From: Spirodela intermedia | Lineage: Eukaryota; Streptophyta; Magnoliopsida; Alismatales; Araceae | Reading direction: 5' to 3' | DNA length: 64,000 bases | Assembly: GCA_902729315.2 (NCBI GenBank) | Contig: LR746281.1 | Location: forward strand, 2,478,501-2,542,500 | In this document: positions 10,013 through 21,961 of the stretch, in pieces | How the letters are laid out: each line of letters begins with the position of its first letter | Numbering within the stretch: position 1 is the first letter of the stretch | Made by a program: the position numbers and the translations under genes | The notes under the pieces: generated by a model | Database searches by the model: none | What the model was told of the DNA's origin: nothing | The model's input: the letters and a program-made list of their open reading frames with translations, nothing else

Positions 10013-12729
10013 CAATTGATATAAGGCTGCACTTAAATCAAGAGAGGGGGATTGAATTGATTTAGAATTCTCATCAAAACAAGTAAATCATGGAGTACAC
10101 ATTCCTTATTGAAATATTTATCATAATTTTTAATTTATGTCAAGTCTCTTAAGATAGATAAGCATTCTTCAAACAAGGGAATATAATATGCAAGACTTTT
10201 GCTCTAAATACATTATCTAGATAATAAAATTGATGCACTTAGAACATATACATGAGATACTTTAATCCATGTCAATATGGAAGCCATCAAAATTTTCTCA
10301 AAATAATACTTCAGTTTTTGAAAGAACTTGTCCTTATTTTTATCTTTTTCTATAGGCTCTCATCAACTTTGTATCCTGAAAATTATTCTTAGCCACTTAC
10401 TTTCCTAATTTCCATTTTTTCCAACTTATCCCTAATATACATAGACTAATTTTACTAATTCCTCCCCTTGCCCACTTGCTCAAATGTTTCATATCTTGTA
10501 TTTACCACCATTTGACTTCATCTTTCTTGATAACCAGATCCATATTTTCTGCCCATCCACAATTATTTTCTCTATGCAGTTCAATTTTGTTTTCACATAT
10601 TTCACATATGCAACTTGTAGAATTTGTGCTGTGGTCATCAAGAATTTTTTTTATCTTGAGCATATTCAAAATTTGGTGTTCTATGGTTAGAGTGACAGAA
10701 ATTGATAGATGTGGACTGTCTAGACCTATTTTCGAAGTTAAAAATAGGTGCAAAAAATACTGAAATTCATAGGCCTTGTGTATGACAACACCATCAATAT
10801 GCTCTGCATAGGCTGAAGAGATTCTATTCAACTGTCACAGGCAAAGAAAGGTTTTGAGAGATAGAAATATTATTCTAAACTTCACTCATGTCCCCCTCAA
10901 TAGGTACTAGAATATCTTCACCATCTAAATTTTTCCCATTGAGGTTGGCTAAGAATTGAACTCCCACCCACCCCCCAACTTATATGTGTGCTCTTCATCA
11001 TTACTATCAAAGTCTATTTCTATAAAGTAATTATTAAAAAAAATTAATTTCTTCTTCAATATCTCCTAAATCAGCTAGTTTTTTCTTACCTAAAGTATGC
11101 TTTCTTCATTTCTGCCCTTACTCCCTTTTATTTCAATTTGAATGATTTTTTCATGATTTGCTTTTGCTTCTTCATCTAAAAGGTTTCCTCCTCATCATCC
11201 TCACTATATCTATTCATTGATCATGGGCAATAAATGATTTCACTCAAAGTTTCTACTATTATCTCCTCATCCTTAATATTCTCATTTTCTGCTAGTGGTT
11301 CCTCAATGTTTCTTCTAAAAGTTTGATATTTCGGTGCTACTATTTTTAAGCGGTAATAAGTTGCATTAGTGTTATCACCTTAAGGATTGATGACTGATTT
11401 TGATGATTAAACATCTCTAAAATTGATAAGGAAGAATCTCGATTGTTATACTATCCACTTGTTCATGCAGCCTATCTAGAGATTCTTGATTAACTTGTAA
11501 TTGTTCTAACATAAATTGAAAGGATTGAGCCCATTCGACATCTTGCTGCATAGGCAATCTTACAAATGTATCTGAAGTAAGCTGACCGCTAGAGTGGAAA
11601 TGATTTGATTCTATATTTTTTTAGGCTTGATATGTTTGAGGAATGGTACGATTGCTCCCAATGAGGTTAAAATGATCTCTCCAACCTATATCATATTGAT
11701 TTGACAAAGAGTTACAGCTAGATTGAAAAGAAATTATGATATGTGCACTTTGGCTCATAAAAGCTCGAGGAAGATTGAAAGTATTAACATATTCATTGAA
11801 ACTATTTGGGGAACTAAAAAATTTCAATATGAACATGAGCATGGTTACTTATTCAATAAGAGTTACTCATTGATTCTTACCTATGGGATTCTAAAATTTC
11901 ATTAAATCATATAGTCTATTTTATCACTAGCTTCATCAAATTTGTCTCTAATTGGGTGGGAATTTTCATCAACATGATTATCATGATATATGTTTCCCAT
12001 CTGATTATACTGATTTTCTCTCTAAGATTAGACATTTGATTGCAAGAGATGTAATAATGTAATGAATATTGGGACTGTTTAGCATGCTTGTACTATCTAT
12101 TTCTAGCCAAAAATGGAGAGCACTAGGAATTTTCGTTTGGACCTTTGGAGCTGTTTCTACTAGCTCTTAGTTGCAAAGGTTTCTACTATACATGCACCAC
12201 AACTAAGTTTTTCTTTTTAAGAGACTAATGTCAAATAAGAAAAATTCTAGAGTAATAAAACAAAGTTCAAAAGAAAAATAAGTGAGTAGGCATACATTTT
12301 TTATAATCAATATGATTGAAATCATACTTGACACAAATGAAATAAAAAAGAGAAATTAGCATATATCACCCTATAGCTACCTGCCATTGAAATCCAATCA
12401 TGTGGCTCATGTCACTTCACTTCCTCTCATGCTATTTTCTTGGAAAAGACAAAAAAAGAAAGATCAAGTAAACTCTAACAAAGCAATAGAATAGAGAATG
12501 ACACTTCATTGAACAAATCATCTCTATCAGTGATTTCAAAATTTGATCACATTTTAGTCATTAATTAAAACATATTAAATTTAATATTTATATTGAACTT
12601 AAAATCTGAAAATTAGCTTTGAAATGCTAATGAGTTCAGGTCAATCCTCAAAAATGACTGTGAAATCTAATACCAAAATTCTGTTCTCAAATACTCATTT
12701 TCAATCAAAAGGAAAAAAAAGAAATATGC
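10013..12729 (-). pseudogene. Decayed coding sequence, possibly a retroelement gag-like remnant
   Basis: On the minus strand several interrupted open stretches have protein-like composition. 12110-11920 is Asn/Gln/His/Tyr-rich (NQMSNLRENQYNQMGNIYHD). 11842-11621 includes QYDIGWRDHFNLIGSN. 11600-11420 reads VRLPMQQDVEWAQSFQFMLE, then a coiled-coil-like LQVNQESLDRLHEQVD. 11330-11200 is acidic. 10831-10502 contains a CICEIC cluster. The GWRDHFN block and the following helix resemble the C-terminal part of Ty3-type gag proteins, but this is a weak match from memory. Stop codons and frameshifts separate the pieces, so it is not functional. The part below 10400 shows nothing I recognise. Confidence 0.35.
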
Positions 12730-15349
12730 GACTTGATAGAGTGAGCAAAAGTTAAACAAAAGATAAAGAAATTTAGTCTTTCAATGTCAAGTGTGTCACC
12801 CACTTATTGTCGAATAACTAAGACACAAACAAAATGAAATGAACACCAAAAAATGGTTGAAGAGTTTTCCTTTATTGATGGAATCAAATAAAACAGTGAA
12901 AATTAGCCCTATTCTGATTCTTGTGTCACTTAAAAATTTAAAGAGGGATGGTGCAGTAAATTAAAGGAAAAAAGTAATGAATAATACTAAATCTCCTTTT
13001 ACTCCATGTGTCACCCAAAACTTAAAGATGAAGAATGGGTGCTCACTTAAATCACTAAAATATGTACATAAAATTATAGTAAAAATCATAATCTACAGCA
13101 TTCACCCATTCCCGTCGCCGCTGTGAATGCTGCAGTCACTGTTGCCACTGTCAAGCTCAGCTCCCCTGCCTGTCACACAGGAGGAGAACTTGCAGCTGTC
13201 GTCACCAATCGCTGTTGTCACTGCATCATTGCCATCCACTGTCTACGGCTGCCGTGAACTCTGCAGCTCCTGTCGCCTCATCGTCTCCACCTGTCACACA
13301 GAGAGGGGCCGGCTGGTGCTCCCATGTCCTAGCTCTCAAGGTCCCCCCTTTTCTCTCTCCTTCTCTCTTCTCTTTTATGCCCCGTATCATATTGGGCTGG
13401 TTATTGGGCCTCATATTTTGGTCCCATATCACATACAATGTAAATTCATCATACATATTAAAAGATTCTAGCTTCTCAAGCAGTGTTTCTCAAGGATATA
13501 TCATGGAAATCATGTTAGAGTATAAGTTTAAAGATCAAGTAAAATTTATTGACATCAACAAGCATAGTTATTGAAAACTCATGAGATATGTTAAAAATAT
13601 AATTTGAAAATTTTCTTAAACATAGTTACATTTGACATTAGTAATACTAATTTTCTTAAATTTGACCCTACTTATTGTCTAAAAATGATGCATTAACATG
13701 TATGTTCTCTACTTATTATCCATTCAAAATCCTCAGTATTTGTGAGTGAATTATATTTTCTAAATCTCTTAGATCTTCAACATTTATTTTTTCTCGTGAT
13801 AAAGACAAATTCAAATGACTAGAAATCTACTATGATGTGTTCGTGAAGTCTGTTCAAATATTCTTGGATGAAACCAACATTAGATATTGTTGAGTCACAA
13901 TGTTTCTATTTGTTTTGCATCAGGTCAGGTCGGTTTGATAAGAGAATCTGAAAATAAAAATACAAAACAAAGAACATATATTTCATTGAACTAGTAATTT
14001 AATGATCAATATTGTGTTTATTCACTCAACATGTGATATGACTTAAAAATTAGGCTTGATGAAATAAATAGTATGAATTCAATTTAATTAGATTGATTTG
14101 TAATCATTTGAAGGCAATGATCTAATATCATGAGTGCATGAAGCACTAATCAAGCTTCTATGCCTTCTAATGCCTCATTGAACTTTATTACCATTACTTT
14201 CTCATGATGGCATATTCTTTAAATATTATGATTCCCATGGTAATATGCATTCTAACCATGTTATGTCAGGAGTGTTAATAATGCCTTTGGCTTTTATGAT
14301 CATAAGTAAAAATTCATATCATCTCAAATATTTAATATAATTAATATAATTCTTATACGAATTATCTTTATTTATTTAATGATCTCATCACTAATAATTG
14401 AGTTGAAGGTATCAATCCTTTAGATTGAGCGATTATTCCTGTTAAGAATCTTTGATCAACAAAGAACATCAATTGAAAATCACCCTTCATTATAAGGATT
14501 AGTATATGCTTAAATAGGTATAAGTAATTCATGAGAATTATCTTTCCTATTGGTTATATATTTTTCTAATGATATTATGGTATATCTCTTACTTCAACAT
14601 GATGATAGACAAACTCCCTAATATCTCTTGTAGATCAAATAAAAAAAAAAATAGAAATGAAAGAGCGATTGAAGCTTCAAATACAGCATCTCGATTTCTG
14701 CACATCATATCCTTATGTGGACAAAAATTCAAAGAAAATGACATTTAGATGAGACCTAGAAATCTGACTATTATTCTTCATCAAGTTAGGAAGTTCTAGT
14801 TCAGATTTTAATGAATGAAGATGAGGGAATAAGGGGATTTATGATTTGAAAGGTTCGAAGGTCACTACCACACGTTCTAGAAGATGGCATGTAGTTCAAC
14901 AAAGCTTTTGAATGTTTGAGATTGTGTAAAATTGGGAAACTATTAGAAGAGGAAGGCCTACTTATTGAAGAAGGCTTGAGGATCAAAATTGAATGAACAC
15001 ATGAAGATTCAAGTCATTCTCTCAATTGTCGTACCATCTTCTTTAGCTGATTTTGACAAGATGATCAACTCCATCTTTTCTTCTCTAGCCCTCCATCAGG
15101 TTCGAATGTAATTGGGTGGTCAGAAAAAGGTATTTTGGACAAGGTATTGTTAGCTGATTTTGGCTCAAGAAAGACTGAGTCTCTTAGGGGACAAACTTAT
15201 GGCATTTAGGTGGCTGATCACATGAAACTCAATGTGTAATTTATGAGGATACTAATGAATATTTTAGGATAGTTCCCTTTGAGTCTTCATGTAGCAAAGT
15301 GGGGGTTGAGATAGTCTAAAAACTCCTAGTAATAGAGTGTTGAGAGAAC
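12730..15349. repeat. Array unit 1, left part: AT-rich duplicated DNA
   Basis: Blocks pair with unit 2: 12730-12960 with 25470-25690 (plus 26789 on), 13090-13200 with 27290-27390, and 13290-13520 with 29070-29350. Later blocks near 13900-14500 pair with 29700-30370. A GC-richer patch at 13090-13340 is low-complexity (gtcgccgctg-type). It translates in several frames without family resemblance. No gene is supported. Confidence 0.7.
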
Positions 15350-15354
15350 ACGTG
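15350..15354. repeat. Target-site duplication (left) of solo LTR A
   Basis: ACGTG directly precedes the LTR and recurs exactly at 16993-16997 after it. The corresponding uninterrupted site in unit 2 is ATGTG at about 31222-31226. Confidence 0.85.
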
Positions 15355-16992
15355 TGATAAGTCTTCATTATCATGAGTTAATAATTAGTAAATAATATAG
15401 TTTTAGCCTTAACTCATGATAAATAGACTTATATTTGTGTTAAAGAATGATTTTTGGTTTTCAATTGATTAACGTGAATTTTTGGGTAATTATGTGATTT
15501 TATACGATTTTTACAGTCTTACTTTTGAGATAAATGAAGAACAAGAAATAAAAATAAAAATATTGCAAAAATGGGGGGACCCGCCGGGCCCGCAAGCGGA
15601 AGCGCAGTCGGGGAGTAAGCCGCGAGCAGAAGAAGCTCAAGCGGCTTGTCTTGGGGACCGATAGGGCCACGCGTACGCCACTCCCCTTCCACATCACCGG
15701 TGGCCAGCCGGTTGTGGGGCAAGAAGTGGTCATACACGCGAGAGAACTCCTTGCTCACAAACCTAATACTATTATATATTTGCCCGAAAAATCGGCGTAC
15801 AACCGATGTGGGACTAAACCCCCGTCACACCTTCCTCAGAAGAGGCGGGCGACCGGCGCGGGTTCGAATCCTCCTAGAGTCAAAATTCATATATTTTTAT
15901 TTGATTATCGCGACTTTCCTGCAGATCACCGGTGAAGGATTAAGCAACGAGAATCGCTGGATCATCGGCGAAAATCTCGTCAACGCGATTCGCGGAGCAT
16001 TGCTACTAAAATTGCTGAACTATTCGCGATAAAAGGATCGCGAATCCATCGAGTAAATCATCTCCGATTGATCGACGAACAAGCCGTCGTCGGGAAGAGG
16101 ACGATCCGCCGGGAGACCAGTCGCCACCTCTTGAGAGCGTACCAGATGCGATGAAGAGCCTCCTCTTGCTGCACGGACCTGAGGATGAAGCTCCCTAACA
16201 TGCGCCCCACCTCCATCCAGCTCCTCTCCGTCGGGTGACAGCCGCCGGAGAGCCGCAAAGTTGCCATTTTTCCGCTCCGCCGGGTGACAGCCGCCGGAGA
16301 CGATTCGACGACTGACTTCATTGATCTCTAGACTTCGCGAGAAGATCTAGAGATTGCCCACGTCGTCTTTGTCCAAGGAGAGCCTTCGAGGTCGTGGACA
16401 CTGCACGACGATCCTCCCGAATGCTCAGGATTCCGGTGCATCACCGACGCATCGCCGACGCATCGCCGTCGCGACGCCGGAACTCTGTTTTCCTGCTTTC
16501 AATTTAATTTACACTTCATTTAGTGATACTTTGTTGATTTTAATTTACCAAACTATACTTCGTTCAATTACGATTCTTCCGGCTTTTACAGATCTTAATT
16601 TAATTAATTGAGTCGTCTGTAATCGCCTACGTAAGAATCGCCGGGCGGAACTCTGTTTCCGCCTGATTCACGTTCGCCGGGCGCTGACGTCATCCTAACG
16701 TCCGCACCCTTATTTCCTTTTTTTCGTGAATTTTAAATATATTTCCTTTTTATTTCCTAGTATAAAATTTGTAAGAAAATCGTACTCATTGAGAAAAATT
16801 CTGAATAATTACCAAATATTATATTACATCCCTGTGATCGACCTGGAAAATTACCGCTATTTTTGAAATTTTTATTTAATTATAATTGATATATTTATTT
16901 AGAAATACTTCTAAATATCTGAAAATTCGTATTTTCTAGTTTTATAAATTTTATATTTGCGTGATTTAACATACAACGACTGAGTCACGTCA
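15355..16992. mobile_element. Solo LTR A, 1638 bp
   Basis: The element starts TGATAAGTC and ends GAGTCACGTCA (TG...CA). It is flanked by a perfect 5-bp ACGTG duplication, the signature of LTR retrotransposon integration. No internal domain is present, so it is a solo LTR left by recombination between the two LTRs of a full element. A 14-bp perfect inverted repeat lies near the left end (15368-15381 with 15409-15422). A TATA-like stretch occurs around 15771-15780, and the sequence GGTTCGAATCC (a tRNA B-box-like motif) lies at 15861-15871. The middle (about 15580-16480) is GC-rich and the ends AT-rich. It is homologous to solo LTR B throughout and to the relic at 45942-46788. The superfamily (copia or gypsy) cannot be decided without internal sequence. 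Confidence 0.9.
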
Positions 16993-18733
16993 ACGTGCTA
17001 GATGTGTTGACACATCTATAGGTATAAGTTAAATAAAAAAATCAGCAGGTAGTCTATAAACCCTAATTTATCCTCTTAGCCCTATAGTTTCAACAATGAG
17101 ATTAGTGAATATTTCAAATTCAAATTATTTGTTCTAACATATATTCAAGAAATTCTCTAAACTATTATCCTCATTATGTTGAGCTGTATAGAGGTATTAT
17201 CATATCTATTATTATATCATGTTCATATGAAGAAATGTATTATTTGATCTTCTTAATTGACCTTGTATTTTTTTTGTCATCATTAAAACATCTTACATAT
17301 AATGCTCCAATAAGATCATTTATCTTGAATGACCAATTGTCCTTAGCACAAGTTTCATCACTCAAGATTTTGAAACATTTCATTATGTGTGGCAACTGTG
17401 GAAAAAGGATTTGTTGAATCCCAATTGATTTGTTCTTTAAAAGATGAGGCAACTATATAAGTTATTGGGATTCAATGATTAAGAAAATTGATTTGCTCTA
17501 GATTCCACAATCCTCTTATGTTGAAGCTTTTTGAATAATAAATGTTTTAGGCTAATTTACAGCTGGAATGAGATGCTTTAATGACTTACTTGCTAACCCA
17601 AATTCTTGTCTTTGTGATTATCACATGAGCTCTAAATTTCAATGAAAGTTTTTTGTTAAGTGCTGCCAAAATGATGATGAATGATCAAGAGGTTATGCAT
17701 TTGACGTGTTCTTCTAAATGGATGACAAATACTTTTTTTGTTAAATGTTAATCTTGATTGAGTTTTTCTCTATTTTCTGCCTCCTCATTGTTCTATTTCC
17801 AAACTTTAAAAAATCTAATGGAACTATCAAATATGACACAATTTAATGCTTTCAAATACATCTTTTAATTTTAAATATAAAAAATTATTTATGATGCAAC
17901 ATATATATAAAATGAAAATAGGTTTAGTAGGATCAAACAAGATATGCTAACTTTAATTGAAATTCATAAATAATCATCAATTAGGATCCATGTGATCACA
18001 AATAAAACATGAAGATAAAAATATTATTATTGATGTTTTGTATCAAAAGTATGTGGAACTTCATGATGATTTTGTGTGACTTGTACTTATTTTTTGATAT
18101 CTTGTATCAAAATATACTTCAAAAGTAAATAATGGTTTCATGTGTATATTTAGTGATTATTTTCATTCTCACCTATCTAGCAAGTGTGAAGGCGATTGAC
18201 ATAGGACAAAGGAAACGTTGGGCAACAAATGAGTGCAAGAAAAATTACATGAAAAAGAGATTGAGAGACCTTCAACAAACATTGGATCCCCTGATTGATC
18301 TCACAAAGGCAATAAAATCATTATTTCTTCTTTGATCATTCTTGTTGTTCTCATCCTCTATTATATGAGGGGGACTTTGAAAAATCAAAACAAACTAGAT
18401 GAAGATGATAAATTTAATCCATGCTTGATGTTCTATTTGGTGGATCAATCTGATGCAGTCTATGTCCACTTTTTTTGACAATGTAGATAAATTTCATCAG
18501 AATGTGATGAAGAAAAAAGGAAGAACAGGATAAGAAGAAGGATTTTCATGCACTACATCACAATGAGACTTCCCTCAGTTTAGAACATACTATTTATATC
18601 AAATTAGAACAAATAAATTCAACAATGACACTATCTGATCAATAACGATAGTGTAATTTCATTCATCTTATTTATGTTAAATTGTTAGAGAAAAATTTCT
18701 TAACCTAAAATCCATGAAGGGTGAAGTGAGGAG
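16993..18733. repeat. Array unit 1, middle part, with a frameshifted short ORF relic
   Basis: This AT-rich stretch aligns with 31226-33040 of unit 2. At 18215-18400 it contains a relic of the short frame seen intact at 32464-32733: the shared block RLRDLQQTLDP is followed by a one-base loss that destroys the hydrophobic tail. No functional gene is supported. Confidence 0.65.
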
Positions 18734-20384
18734 TGATAAGTCTTCATTATCATGAGTTAATAATTAGTAAATAATATAGTTTTAGCCTTAACTCATGATA
18801 AATAGACTTATATTTGTGTTAAAGAATGATTTATCATTTTCAGTTAATTAATGTGATTTTTTGGGTAATTATATGATTTTATACAATTTTTACAGTCTTA
18901 CTTTTGAGATAAATGAAGAACAAAAAATAAAAATAAAAATATTACAAAATGGGGGACCCGTCGGCCAGCCGGGCCCGCAAGTGAATCAGAAGCGTAGTCG
19001 GGAAGTAGCCGCAAGCAAGGGCTCGAGCAGCTTAGCTTGGACCGATAAGGGCATGTGTACGTCACTCCCCTTCCACGTCACCGGTGGCTAGCCGACTATG
19101 GGGCAAAGAGTGTTCGTACACACGAGAGAAGGGACTTTGCTTACGAAGCTAACATTACTATATATTCGCCCGAAAAATTGGCGTACAACCGATGTGGGAC
19201 TAAACCCGCGTCACACCTTCCTCACAAGCAAGCGACCGACGCGGGTTCGAATCCTCCTAGAGTCAAAATTCATATATTTTTATCTGATTATTGTGACTTT
19301 CTTGCAGATCGTCGGTGAAGGGTTAAGCAACGAGAATTCCTAGATCATCGACGAAAATCTCGTCAAGGCAATTCACGGAGCATTGCTACTAAAATTGCTG
19401 AACGATTCGCGATAAAAGGATTGTGAATCCATCGAGTAAATCATCTCCGATTGATCGACAAACAAGCCGTCGTCGGGAAGAGGATGATCTGCTAGGAGAC
19501 GAGTTGCCACCTCTTGAGAGCATACCAGATGCGATGAAGAGCCTCCTCTTGTTGCGCGGACCTGAGGATGAAGCTTCCTGACACACGCCCCACCTCCATC
19601 TAGCTCTTCTCTATCAGGTGACAGCTGCTAGAGAGCCGCAAAGTCACCGTTTTTCCGCTCCGCCAGATGACAGCCGCCGGAGACGATTCGACGACCGACT
19701 TCATTGATCTCTAGACTTTGCGAGAAGATCTAGAGATTGCCCACGCCGTCTTTGTCCAAGGAGAGCCTTCGAGGCTGTGGACATTGCACGACAATCCTCA
19801 CGAATGCTCAGGATTTCAGTGCATCGCCAACGCATCGTCGACGCATCGCCGACGCATCACCGTCGCAATGCCGAAACTCTATTTTCTTGCTTTCAATTTA
19901 CTTTACACTTCATTTAGTGATAATTTTTATGTTTTTAATTTACCAAAATATACTTTGTTCTATTACAATTCTTTCAGCTTTTATAGATCTTAATTTGATC
20001 AACTAAATCATTTGTAATTGCTTAGGTAAGAATCACTAGGTGAAACTCTGTTTCCACCCGATTTGCACTCGTCGGTGCTGACATCATCTTGACATCCGCA
20101 CTCTTATTTCCCTTTTTCATGAATTTTAAATATATTTTCTTTTTATTTTCTAGTATAAAATTCATATAAAATCGTATTCATTGAGAAAAATTCTGAATAA
20201 TTACTAGATATTATATTACATCCTTGTAATTGACCTAGAAAATTAACGCCATTTTTGGAATTTTTATTGAATTATAATTGATATATTTATTTAGAAATAC
20301 TTCTAAATATCTGAAAATTCATATTTTCTAGTTTTATAAATTTTATATTTGTGTGATTTAATGTACAACGACTGAGTCATGTCA
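18734..20384. mobile_element. Solo LTR B, 1651 bp, older copy of the LTR A family
   Basis: It starts TGATAAGTC and ends GAGTCATGTCA. It is flanked by AGGAG (18729-18733) and AAGAG (20385-20389), a target-site duplication with one mismatch. The uninterrupted site in unit 2 reads GGGAG at 33040-33044, and unit 3 shows the same near 44935, which confirms the insertion. The 14-bp inverted repeat recurs at 18747-18760 with 18788-18801, and the B-box-like GGTTCGAATCC at 19244-19254. Relative to LTR A, many CG sites have become TG or CA, as expected from decay of methylated DNA. No internal domain remains. Confidence 0.9.
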
Positions 20385-20615
20385 AAGAGCTTCTATTACT
20401 TAGCCATTGGAGTTGTGAAATCCAATTCGTTTTTGAGTCTAAATGTTAGCATGTAAACATCAACGTTTATTAGAACTTAGGGAGGGAATCCTTGGAGAGA
20501 GTATAATAGTCAAGAAGGCCAAATCAAAATAAATTCTGTGATTATGTTGATGGCAATTAATATTTAGACATTTACTATTTTATAAAATAAAATAAAATCC
20601 ACTTGACTCCCCCTT

Positions 20616-21200
20616 CTTGAAAGCTAGCTAGTCTTCGACCATTTATAATGAACCAAATGAAAAGAACCACACATCTGATGTCTTCATATCTTTATGTCAT
20701 TCTCACCACTCAAATATTTAACATTTTGATGTTGATTCTATCATATAAACTTCCACCAACCTGAAAGGGATTGATTATTTGTGTTTCTCAACTAACATTG
20801 ATTTGGATGATTCTTCTTCATATACTTTTTGTACATCTAGTTCCCTAGGACACACGGATTTAACAATGTTATAAAATAGTGACCTTTTCATTTTCATTAA
20901 ATTATGACTTGAAAGCTAGTTAATCTTGGAGCATTTATAATGAGAAAAATGGAAAGAATCACAAGTCTGACCTCTTCACTCCTCTATGACGTTCTTATCC
21001 ATTAAGTTATTTAACATTTTGGGGTTTGATCTTATCGGATTAAATTCCACCAACCTGAAAAGGATTGATTACACTAACAAAGTCACTGCCATCAATATGG
21101 GATTATACTATTTTTTATACTAATAAATGGATCTCTATCAAGAAACAATCAAACCTTCTACCCAAAATTGATCCACACATTGCCTCATTGATACCAGATC
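20616..21200. repeat. Local tandem duplication, period about 292 bp, in unit 1
   Basis: The block starting CTTGAAAGCTAG at 20616 recurs from 20908, with matching text through the 'ccaccaacctgaaa' segment in each half. Unit 2 has only the second version (from about 33333). The two halves differ clearly in sequence, so the duplication or the divergence is old, or the right half was replaced (see the conversion-tract finding). Confidence 0.7.
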
Positions 21201-21961
21201 CCCCAACCTAAATCAAGCGTTTCACCCATGACAAATTTCAATCAAGTTCTGAAAAAGACATGACACGTCATAACTATATCAATACTCACCTCAGGACAGT
21301 AGAAGACGAAGGGAATCAAATTACGGGAAGTCATTATGTACATGTGGATACAGCGGAAATACAGCTTTGATATGGATCTATTTCTGGTCATTCCTTCGAT
21401 TTGATTCTCGCTTGAACCGGATGATAAAAAATTCACATACCCCATTCAGAACCTAATTGGCTAAAGGGATGGGAAATCATTATTACGGATAGCCTGCATG
21501 GCTCAAAGAATCTACCACAAAACATCAGCGGTATCCATACTTGAACCCCACATAAATAAATACCATTGCACCAACCTGCACCTTAGAGCCAAAACATCAA
21601 CCTGCACCTTTATTGAAGCTAACAAAGGAGGGTTAGCCAGACTGAATTACGACAGACGACCACCGTTCTTACGGGAACACAGTTTCGGACACATTGCACC
21701 GAAACATGTTTATCACGAGTACAGTTATGCTTTTCTTTCGCTGTTGCCTACGGTTCGGAAAGAGGTGAACAGGGCCTCTCCCTCGCTTACACACCCGACA
21801 GCTGACACTACATTACTTCACACCGTTGGGAAACACGGGACCACACGGAAACCACGATAGGGATAATCCACAGGGTGGTCAAGGATGCAGGGGAGGATTC
21901 TCCGGCTGGAAATTATGGACAAAGCGGGTTGGGAACCGGCTGGTTGCAGGCAGTCAGTATC
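20906..21961. repeat. Near-identical tract shared with 33331-34421
   Basis: By eye only about half a dozen single-base differences and one ~32-bp indel separate these >1 kb segments (the extra bases are in the second copy near 33870-33901). Sequence immediately outside on both sides is clearly more diverged. The right edge lies inside the 8-cysteine gene, so the last 15 residues of copies 1 and 2 are identical. Confidence 0.85.

Noticed and set aside
15355-20384. LTR A and LTR B as the two ends of one retrotransposon
   Set aside because: Each has its own target-site duplication and its own empty site in other units, and the DNA between them is ordinary array sequence homologous to unit 2.
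21498-21860. 120-codon plus-strand frame identical at 33957-34319
   Set aside because: The identity is explained by the conversion tract. It is in the 3' flank of the 8-cysteine gene, is not kept in copies 3 or 4, and resembles no family.
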